From JAOTYV01 sp041557595 (GTDB lineage Bacteria; Pseudomonadota; Alphaproteobacteria; UBA8366): a stretch of 21,458 nt of DNA. Position numbers and translations under genes: made by a program. This document shows positions 7,121-13,458 of the stretch, piece after piece (within the stretch, counting starts at the first letter, position 1; the number at the start of each line of letters is the position of its first letter). The stretch spans positions 1-21,458 of the forward strand of contig JBFFGE010000069.1 in NCBI GenBank assembly GCA_041557595.1. The letters run 5' to 3'. A model generated the notes under the pieces. The model saw only the letters and a list, made by a program, of their open reading frames with translations. It had not been told where the DNA came from and searched no databases.

Positions 7121-8167
7121 GTGGAATTCTTCGACGATCTGGGGCAGGCGACGGAATACGCGAACGCCGCCATCGGTCTCATGATGCGACACAACGTCCC
7201 CGCGACGCCGCAAAACTTCACGGTTTGGTACACCTACGCCAGCGATCGCGACCCCGCGCTGAAAAAGGCGCTGGATGTGCTGATCAGCAATTCCCAGGAA
7301 TTCAACGAGACGCAAAATACTGAAATTTTCGACAAATTTTTCGGAAATTTGAAGGAAGGCGCCGCGATTCAGCATACCGGCAATCAGATGGCGCTGACGG
7401 TCGGCAAGGTCATGTCCTTGATCGAGAAGGCAACCGACGATGCCGAACTGTTCGGTAACACCCTGGAAGCGAGCGTCGGCTCCCTGAGCGCGGACAGCAG
7501 CGGCGCCGATATCGGCGAAGTCGTCAAGGCGCTGGCGGCGGAGACGCAGAAGATGGTGTCGCAGAATCAGGCGCTGCACCATCAGCTGGAAAGCTCATCC
7601 GCCGAGATCAGGACGTTGAAGGAAAACCTCGAAGACGTTCAAAAGGAAGCCTTGACCGACGGCCTGACCGGCATTGCCAATCGCAAGAATTTCGACATTT
7701 CCCTGCGCAGAGAAGCGATGCAAGCGATGGAAAACGGAGCGCCGCTCTGTCTGGTCATGACCGATATCGATCATTTCAAGAAGTTCAACGATACGCACGG
7801 CCACCAGACGGGCGACCACGTGTTGCGCTTTGTCGGGGCCATGCTGACGAAATCCGTCAAGGGACAGGATATCCCGGCGCGCTATGGCGGCGAGGAATTC
7901 GGGATTATTCTGCCGCAGACCGAACTCGCGGAGGCGACACAGATTGCCGATACCATCCGCCAGGCCATATCCGCCAAGCGGCTGCGCAAGAAGCAAAGCG
8001 GCGAAGATATCGGCTGCATCACGATTTCGATGGGCATCGCGCAATTTCGTCCCGGCGAACCGCTGAACGCGCTCATCAAACGCGCCGATGACGGTCTCTA
8101 TCATGCCAAGCATTTGGGCCGGAACAGGGTTGTCGCGGAAACCGAATTGAACGCCGCGGCCGACTGA
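7121..8167 (+). CDS. Soluble GGDEF-domain diguanylate cyclase
   Basis: The GTG at 7121 gives 348 residues and has GGAG at ideal spacing. Residues 1 to about 95 form an alpha-helical N-terminal region (IGLMMRHNVPATPQNFTVWYTY) that I recognise as recurrent before GGDEF domains in alphaproteobacteria but cannot name as a characterised sensor. A coiled coil (about 140-178) leads into the GGDEF domain: DGLTGIANR from D180, metal-binding MTDIDHF (D215) and the active-site motif GGEEF at 256-260, so it should make c-di-GMP from two GTP. The inhibitory I-site upstream of GGEEF reads KGQD instead of RxxD, so product inhibition may be weakened. No membrane helix or EAL domain is visible. A CtrA-like site precedes it and a nested stem-loop follows its stop codon. 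Confidence 0.92.
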   Translation: MEFFDDLGQATEYANAAIGLMMRHNVPATPQNFTVWYTYASDRDPALKKALDVLISNSQEFNETQNTEIFDKFFGNLKEGAAIQHTGNQMALTVGKVMSLIEKATDDAELFGNTLEASVGSLSADSSGADIGEVVKALAAETQKMVSQNQALHHQLESSSAEIRTLKENLEDVQKEALTDGLTGIANRKNFDISLRREAMQAMENGAPLCLVMTDIDHFKKFNDTHGHQTGDHVLRFVGAMLTKSVKGQDIPARYGGEEFGIILPQTELAEATQIADTIRQAISAKRLRKKQSGEDIGCITISMGIAQFRPGEPLNALIKRADDGLYHAKHLGRNRVVAETELNAAAD

Positions 8168-8169
8168 CG

Positions 8170-8215
8170 CCGCCGGCGTCGTCGGAGGACGACGATCGAT
8201 GATCTTGGCCGGCGG
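8170..8215 (+). terminator. Nested stem-loop after the diguanylate cyclase gene
   Basis: An outer eight-base stem, CCGCCGGC (8170-8177) with GCCGGCGG (8208-8215), encloses an inner stem GTCGTC-GGAG-GACGAC (8178-8193). It begins three bases after the stop codon. Only a short pyrimidine stretch (TGCCTTTCC) follows rather than a strong U-tract, so termination is plausible but not proven. Confidence 0.4.
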
Positions 8216-8263
8216 TGCCTTTCCGTATAGGTTGCCGGCATCCTCGCTCGAAGTGTCGTAGAC

Positions 8264-10036
8264 GTGGCAAAATTTGACTTGGCGCACATCCTTCGTCGGA
8301 TCGGCCGCCTCACCCGCAACGAACAGGTCATCTTGTCGATTTTGGCCGTCGTTACCGGCCTGGTTGCGGGCGGCTGCGCCATCGTCTTCCGCGAAGCGGT
8401 CGCGGCGGTCCAATTCGTTTCCTTCGGCGAGTGGGGCGAGCGGATCTATGGTCAGATCGATAGTTTGCCGTGGTGGCGCATTCTCCTGACGACAACCGCC
8501 GGCGGCCTTCTGGTCGGTGTGCTGGTGCGGCTGATCATGCCGTCGCAGCGGCCCGAAGGCGTCGCCGACGTCATTGCCGCCGGCGCGCTGCGCAATGGCC
8601 GCATGCCGCTTCGGGCCGGGCTCGGCGCTGCCGCGGTCAGCGCGATATCGCTGGGCGTTGGCGCATCGACCGGGCGCGAAGGGCCGGTCGTTCATTTGGG
8701 TGCCAGCCTCAGCGCCTTCATCGCGGAAAAACTGCATCTCGGCCGCGCGCTGTCCCGGACCATCCTCGCCTGCGGCGTCGCCACGGCGGTTGCGGCATCC
8801 TTCAACGCGCCGATTGCCGGTGTGTTTTTCGCGCTGGAGGTCGTGCTCGGCCATTACGCGTTGAGCGCGTTCGCGCCGGTGGTCATTGCGGCGGTGACCG
8901 GCACGGTCCTCAGCCGCGTCTATTTCGGCGATTTTCCCGCATTCATCGTGCCGACCGGCGAGATCAATTCCTTCTTCGAGTTTCCGGCCTTTGCCCTTCT
9001 CGGCGTCGTCAGTGCCATCGTCGCGGTCATCTTCATGCGGCTGATTGCCGTAACCACGTCGGTTTTTCAGCGGGACAAGGTGCCGGTCTGGTTGCGGCCG
9101 GCGATCGGCGGCTTTGCGGTCGGCGTTCTTGCGCTCTTTTATCCGCAAGTTCTCGGCGTTGGGTATGAGGCGACGGATATGGCGCTGAACGGCCAGCTGG
9201 TGTTGCTGACGATGCTCATCCTGATCTTCGCCAAAGTGGCCGCCACGGCGATTTGCCTGGGCAGTGGCTTCGGCGGCGGCGTCTTTTCGCCGTCCTTGTT
9301 CCTGGGGGCCATGACCGGCGGCGCTTACGGCGTCATCGCGACGTCGGTCTTTCCGGACCTGTCGTCCGGCCACGCCGCCTATACGCTGGTCGGCATGGGA
9401 GCGGTCGCCGGCGCCGTCCTCGGCGCGCCGATTTCAACCATCCTGATCGTGTTTGAGCTGACCGGAAACTACGCCCTGACCGTTGCCGTCATGCTGGCGA
9501 CCGTGCTGGCGACCACGCTGACGCGTTATTTGTTCGGCCATTCCTTCTTCACGTGGCAGCTCGAGAAGAATGGCATCAGCCTGGAAGGCGCGCGGGAGCA
9601 AAGGCTGCTGCAGTCGATCGGCGTTCGCGAGATCATGCGGAAGGACCATATGACCGTTTTGCCCGGCGATACGCTGTCGACGGTGCGGACGCAGATCATG
9701 CGATCGCATTTCGGAACGGTGTTCGTGATTGACGAAAAAGGCGCGCTGCAAGGCACGATTACCTTGAACGACCTGTCCGATGCGGCGTTCGATACCTCGC
9801 TGGACACTCTGCTGAACGCCCAGGACGTCACGCATGTGCATCCGCCGGCGCTGGCCGAAACGGACGATCTGGGGCGGGCATTCCGGCTGATGGAGGGCGA
9901 GGACGAAGACCATGTTCCCGTCGTCGAGTCGCTCGACTCGATGGTCCTCGTCGGTATCGTCCACCAGCGCGACGTGATGCATGCCCACAGCCGCGCCATT
10001 CTTTCGGTGCGCGAAGCGGCGGGCGAAGAGCGCTGA
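8264..10036 (+). CDS. ClC-family chloride channel/transporter with two C-terminal CBS domains
   Basis: A 590-residue ClC membrane protein (about residues 20-430) followed by two CBS domains (about 453-510 and 522-580) that usually bind adenine nucleotides. Family landmarks: GREGP at 137-141 with gating glutamate E139, GGGVFSPSLF at 337-346 matching the GxFxP filter motif, and TGNY with Y403 aligning with the anion-coordinating Tyr445 of E. coli ClC. The position of the internal proton glutamate E203 is V193 (FALEVVLG), as in many ClC channels, so it may conduct chloride without proton exchange. The GSGIP serine motif is replaced by RPEGVADV. The start is GTG at 8264 with no clear Shine-Dalgarno; a TATAGG at 8226-8231 could be its -10. 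Role: probably anion homeostasis, pH or osmotic response in the inner membrane. Confidence 0.93.
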   Translation: MAKFDLAHILRRIGRLTRNEQVILSILAVVTGLVAGGCAIVFREAVAAVQFVSFGEWGERIYGQIDSLPWWRILLTTTAGGLLVGVLVRLIMPSQRPEGVADVIAAGALRNGRMPLRAGLGAAAVSAISLGVGASTGREGPVVHLGASLSAFIAEKLHLGRALSRTILACGVATAVAASFNAPIAGVFFALEVVLGHYALSAFAPVVIAAVTGTVLSRVYFGDFPAFIVPTGEINSFFEFPAFALLGVVSAIVAVIFMRLIAVTTSVFQRDKVPVWLRPAIGGFAVGVLALFYPQVLGVGYEATDMALNGQLVLLTMLILIFAKVAATAICLGSGFGGGVFSPSLFLGAMTGGAYGVIATSVFPDLSSGHAAYTLVGMGAVAGAVLGAPISTILIVFELTGNYALTVAVMLATVLATTLTRYLFGHSFFTWQLEKNGISLEGAREQRLLQSIGVREIMRKDHMTVLPGDTLSTVRTQIMRSHFGTVFVIDEKGALQGTITLNDLSDAAFDTSLDTLLNAQDVTHVHPPALAETDDLGRAFRLMEGEDEDHVPVVESLDSMVLVGIVHQRDVMHAHSRAILSVREAAGEER

Positions 10037-10100
10037 AGGCCCGCGATATCGAATAGTTTGGCCATCTGTAACGATAGGCGGCTTGCGGGCGGCGCGGCTT

Positions 10101-10108
10101 GGTATAGT
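10101..10108 (+). promoter_or_regulatory. Extended -10 promoter element of uvrD
   Basis: TATAGT at 10103-10108 is preceded by TGG, giving the extended -10 form TGnTATAGT; no good -35 is visible at 17 bases. Initiation about seven bases after the -10 would fall at or within two bases of the ATG at 10117, implying a leaderless mRNA. No Shine-Dalgarno is seen between. Confidence 0.5.
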
Positions 10109-10116
10109 CTGCCGCC

Positions 10117-12387
10117 ATGAGCGATCCACTCGATGAATTGTCGGCGGACGACGCGGTCGCCGCTCCGATGCGGCCTGGTACGCAACCGCCATACCTGGAA
10201 GGGCTGAACGACGCGCAGCGCGCTGCGGTCGAGTCGCTGGACGGCCCGGGATTGGTCCTGGCCGGCGCCGGCACCGGCAAGACACGGGTGCTGACGACCC
10301 GCCTCGGGCATCTGTTGTTCAGCCGCCGGGCGCAACCCTATCAACTGCTCGCGGTCACCTTTACCAACAAGGCGTCGCGCGAAATGAAGAGCCGGGTCGA
10401 AGCGCTGATCGGCGGCATCGCGGAAGGGTTGTGGCTCGGGACATTTCATTCGCTGGGCGCCCGTATATTGCGCCGTCACGCCGAGTTGGTCGGGCTTCGC
10501 AGCAATTTTACGATCCTCGACTCGGACGATCAGATCCGGTTGTTGAAGCAGATCCTCGCCGCCGAGGGGGTGGATGAGAAGCGCTGGCCGGCGCGGCTGT
10601 TGATCTCGGTCATCCAACGCTGGAAGGACAAGGGGCTCACGCCGGGCAAGGTTTCCGCGGCGGAGGCGGGCGATTTCGCCAATGGCCGTATCCTCGACAT
10701 CTACCGGCAGTATCAGGAACGGCTGGCGGTTCAGAATGCGGCGGATTTCGGCGATCTTCTGCTGCATTGCCTGACCCTGTTCACCGAAAATCCGGATATC
10801 CTGGCGCAGTACCAGAACCTGTTTCACTATCTGCTGGTCGACGAATATCAGGACACCAACGTGGCCCAGTATCTGTGGCTGCGCCTGTTGGCGCAGAAGC
10901 GCCACAATATCTGCTGCGTCGGCGACGACGATCAATCGATCTATGGCTGGCGCGGCGCCGAAGTCGGCAACATCCTGAAATTCGAGCAGGATTTTCCGGG
11001 CGCGAAAATTATTCGCCTCGAACAGAATTACCGCTCGACGCCGGAAATCCTTGGCGCCGCTTCCGGCCTGATCGCCTGCAACGAAGGCCGGCTCGGCAAG
11101 ACACTGTGGACCGAGCGCAACACCGGCGAGCCGATTGTCGTCCGCGGCGTGTGGGACGGCGAAGAGGAGGCGCGGGTCATCGGCGACGAAATCGAGGCGC
11201 TCCAGCGGGCGAAGGAAAGCCTCGACGAAATCGCCATCCTGGTGCGCGCGGGCTTTCAAACGCGCGAGTTTGAGGAACGCTTCATAACGCTCGGCCTGCC
11301 CTACCGGGTAATCGGCGGGCCCAGGTTCTATGAGCGCGAGGAAATTCGCGACGCCATCGCGTATCTGCGAATCGTCCACCAGCAGGACGACGATTTGGCG
11401 CTGGGCCGCATCATCAACAAACCGGCGCGCGGCATCGGCAAGTCGACGATCCAGGCGGTCAACGCACTGGCGCGTGCGCACGGGGTGCCGCTGTATATCG
11501 CGGCGATTAAACTGGTCGAATCGGATGAGCTGCGGCCGGCGTCCCGGCGCAGTCTCGGCGTATTCCTGCAGGAGATCGACCGGTGGCGCGGCCAGTCCGA
11601 GACCCTTGCGCATACCGCGTTGGCCGAAACTATCCTGGACGAATCCGGCTACACGGAATCGCTGCAAAAGAGCAAGAAGCCGGAAGCGCCGGGCAAGCTG
11701 GACAATCTGAAGGAATTGATCGTCGCCTTGGAGGAGTTCGAAAATCTCGGCGGATTTCTCGAACATGTCAGCCTGGTGATGGACAATACCGAGCGGTCGG
11801 ACGAGGAAATGGTCAGCCTGATGACGCTGCACAGCGCCAAGGGGCTGGAATTCGATACGGTTTTCCTGCCGGGTTGGGAGGAAGGCCTGTTTCCCCATCA
11901 GCGCGCCCTCGATGAGAGCGGTCAAGCCGGGCTTGAGGAAGAGCGCCGGCTGGCGTATGTCGGCATCACCCGGGCGCGCAAACGCGTGGCCATCAGTTTT
12001 GCCGCCAATCGGCGGATTCACAATCTCTGGCAGAGCGCCATTCCGTCGCGCTTTATCGAGGAATTGCCGCAGGCGCATGTGACGGTAAAGAGCGAAAGCG
12101 GCTTGTATGGCGGTTATGGCGAAACATCCGGAGGCGGATTTGCCGAGACCTCGCCGGTCGGCGGACCCGGCTGGCGGCGTTTGCAAAAAGGCTCGGGCAC
12201 GCGGCTGGTGTCGACCGAACCGGAAGCCTATCACGGCTCCGGCGGGGACTTTCTTGCGGGCGATCGGTGTTTCCATCAGAAATTCGGCATGGGCAACGTT
12301 CGCGTTGTCGATGGCGACTACCTCACCATCGATTTCGACAACGCCGGCACCAAGCGGGTCGTCGCGGCGTTCGTGGAAAAGACCTGA
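10117..12387 (+). CDS. uvrD: UvrD/PcrA-type superfamily 1A 3'-5' DNA helicase
   Basis: A 756-residue ATP-dependent 3'-5' helicase of the UvrD/PcrA/Rep group, acting in nucleotide excision repair, mismatch repair and clearance of RNA polymerase or recombinase from DNA. Motifs in order: Q-motif region LNDAQRAAV (30-38), Walker A AGAGTGKT (49-56, K55), FTNKASREM, GTFHSLGARILRR, Walker B DEYQDT (242-247), GDDDQSIYGWRGA (269-281), QNYRST, LMTLHSAKGLEFD and VGITRARKR. A glycine-rich linker leads to a C-terminal Tudor-like segment (about 712-750, FHQKFGMGNVRVVDGDYLTIDF), which in this family contacts RNA polymerase. UvrD versus PcrA is a naming matter here. The ATG at 10117 lacks a Shine-Dalgarno and sits eight bases after an extended -10. 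prmA follows after 33 bases, probably co-transcribed. Confidence 0.93.
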   Translation: MSDPLDELSADDAVAAPMRPGTQPPYLEGLNDAQRAAVESLDGPGLVLAGAGTGKTRVLTTRLGHLLFSRRAQPYQLLAVTFTNKASREMKSRVEALIGGIAEGLWLGTFHSLGARILRRHAELVGLRSNFTILDSDDQIRLLKQILAAEGVDEKRWPARLLISVIQRWKDKGLTPGKVSAAEAGDFANGRILDIYRQYQERLAVQNAADFGDLLLHCLTLFTENPDILAQYQNLFHYLLVDEYQDTNVAQYLWLRLLAQKRHNICCVGDDDQSIYGWRGAEVGNILKFEQDFPGAKIIRLEQNYRSTPEILGAASGLIACNEGRLGKTLWTERNTGEPIVVRGVWDGEEEARVIGDEIEALQRAKESLDEIAILVRAGFQTREFEERFITLGLPYRVIGGPRFYEREEIRDAIAYLRIVHQQDDDLALGRIINKPARGIGKSTIQAVNALARAHGVPLYIAAIKLVESDELRPASRRSLGVFLQEIDRWRGQSETLAHTALAETILDESGYTESLQKSKKPEAPGKLDNLKELIVALEEFENLGGFLEHVSLVMDNTERSDEEMVSLMTLHSAKGLEFDTVFLPGWEEGLFPHQRALDESGQAGLEEERRLAYVGITRARKRVAISFAANRRIHNLWQSAIPSRFIEELPQAHVTVKSESGLYGGYGETSGGGFAETSPVGGPGWRRLQKGSGTRLVSTEPEAYHGSGGDFLAGDRCFHQKFGMGNVRVVDGDYLTIDFDNAGTKRVVAAFVEKT

Positions 12388-12420
12388 TTCGGTGACGCCA
12401 AGCAGAGGCAATTTTTCGGA

Positions 12421-13290
12421 ATGACCGGCGGCTGGAAGGTCACGGTCGTGGTTCCGGGCGAAGCGGCGGCGACGTTTTCCGCTGCGCTCGAGGCGAACGC
12501 CATGGCGGTCAGCGAATTCGAACAGGACGCCCGCGGACCATGGATCGTCGAGGCCTATTATGGCGCGATGCCGGACCGTATGGCGCTGTCCGCAGCAGTT
12601 TCGCTCGCCGCGGCTGCGACCGGAATTGCGGAACCGCCGGTTCAATGCATGCCGCTGCCGGCACGCGACTGGCTTGCCGAAAACCGGGAGTCATTCGTTC
12701 CCATCCGGATCGGCCGGTTTTTCGTCCATCCGTCCCATTTCGACGGGACGCCGCCGCCGGGGGCGATCCGGATCCAGGTCGACGCGGCCAGCGCCTTCGG
12801 CTCCGGCGAGCATGCCAGCACGCGGGGGTGCCTGCTGGCCTTGGATCGATTGGCGCGCCGGGGGAGGCCGGGACATCTGCTCGATCTCGGCTGCGGCTCC
12901 GGTATCCTTGCGGTGGCGATGGCGAAGCTGTGGCGCGGTCAGGGGCTCGCATCCGATATCGATCCGGAAGCGGTCCGGGTGTCGCGGCGCAATTTGCGCA
13001 CCAACGGCGTTGCGGGAAATCTGCGCGTGGTGTGCGCCAAGGGCTTCGGCCATCCGGCGCTGCTTCAGGGAACGCCCTATGACCTTATCGTGGCCAACAT
13101 CCTGGCCCGTCCGCTGGTCGCCCTGGCGTCGGAAATTTCGTCGCGCCTTGCTGGGCATGGAATTGTCATCCTGTCGGGAATTCTGGCGGAGCAGGCCACC
13201 TGGGTCGCGGGCACGTATAGCCGGTGCGGATTGCGATTGCTGCATGCGGATGTGCATGACGGTTGGAGTACGCTGACCCTGCAACGCTAG
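12421..13290 (+). CDS. prmA: Ribosomal protein L11 methyltransferase
   Basis: PrmA uses SAM to trimethylate ribosomal protein L11 in the cytoplasm. The 289-residue protein has the two-part PrmA layout: an N-terminal substrate-recognition domain (about 1-70), then the signature DAASAFGSGEHAST (121-134; most family members have FGTGxHxTT), motif I LLDLGCGSGIL (153-163), the acidic loop SDIDPEAV (178-185) and the catalytic-loop equivalent VANILARPL (224-232). The translation start at 12421 has only a poor Shine-Dalgarno; AGAGG lies about 13 bases upstream. Its TAG stop is part of the first CTAG of the two-hairpin repeat that follows. It is transcribed with the upstream helicase gene, a pairing I would treat as convenience of operon structure rather than shared function. 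Confidence 0.93.
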   Translation: MTGGWKVTVVVPGEAAATFSAALEANAMAVSEFEQDARGPWIVEAYYGAMPDRMALSAAVSLAAAATGIAEPPVQCMPLPARDWLAENRESFVPIRIGRFFVHPSHFDGTPPPGAIRIQVDAASAFGSGEHASTRGCLLALDRLARRGRPGHLLDLGCGSGILAVAMAKLWRGQGLASDIDPEAVRVSRRNLRTNGVAGNLRVVCAKGFGHPALLQGTPYDLIVANILARPLVALASEISSRLAGHGIVILSGILAEQATWVAGTYSRCGLRLLHADVHDGWSTLTLQR

Positions 13291-13394
13291 ACCATTTCTT
13301 GTTTAAATTGATTCATATGAAATGGTCTATCTCTTGGTTTTTACGCAAATACGTCGTCGCGAACCGTTTCGGTTCGCTCGGGATTTGCTCTAAG
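13287..13394 (+). repeat. Two-hairpin repeat, copy 2
   Basis: The first hairpin is a perfect 11-base stem, TAGACCATTTC (13288-13298) with GAAATGGTCTA (13319-13329), around a 20-base loop containing TTTAAATTGATTC. After the spacer CTCTTGGTTTTTAC comes a second hairpin with an outer stem GCAAAT/ATTTGC (13345-13350 with 13383-13388) and a perfect inner stem GCGAACCG-TTT-CGGTTCGC (13359-13377). It ends TGCTCTAAG. Hairpin order is opposite to copy 1 on the plus strand, so the copies are inverted relative to each other. It could also terminate prmA transcription: the T-rich GGTTTTT follows the first hairpin. Confidence 0.75.
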
Positions 13395-13400
13395 CGATTT

Positions 13401-13416
13401 GCGCTTGCCGAAGCGC
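13401..13416 (+). other. Small perfect hairpin in the pepP leader
   Basis: GCGCTT-GCCG-AAGCGC forms a six-base stem with a four-base loop, just after the repeat and 42 bases before the aminopeptidase start. No T-tract follows. Its function is unknown. Confidence 0.4.
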
Positions 13417-13446
13417 CCTCGTCACCCTAGCTAGATGCGGAATATC

Positions 13447-13452
13447 GGGAGA
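13447..13452 (+). promoter_or_regulatory. Shine-Dalgarno that fixes the aminopeptidase start
   Basis: GGGAGA stands six bases before ATG 13459 and favours it over the in-frame ATG at 13435, which has no comparable site. Confidence 0.65.
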
Positions 13453-13458
13453 AATGTC

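Noticed and set aside
7595..9373. A 592-codon minus-strand open frame across the diguanylate cyclase and ClC genes
   Set aside because: It crosses two unrelated conserved genes and their intergenic stem-loop, and has a low-complexity charged composition.
9526..12645. A 1039-codon open frame on the minus strand opposite the helicase and ClC genes
   Set aside because: It runs antisense to strongly conserved coding sequence, crosses gene boundaries, shows no recognisable domain and is rich in Arg/Ala/Gln/Asp, as expected when a GC-rich gene is read in the opposite frame.
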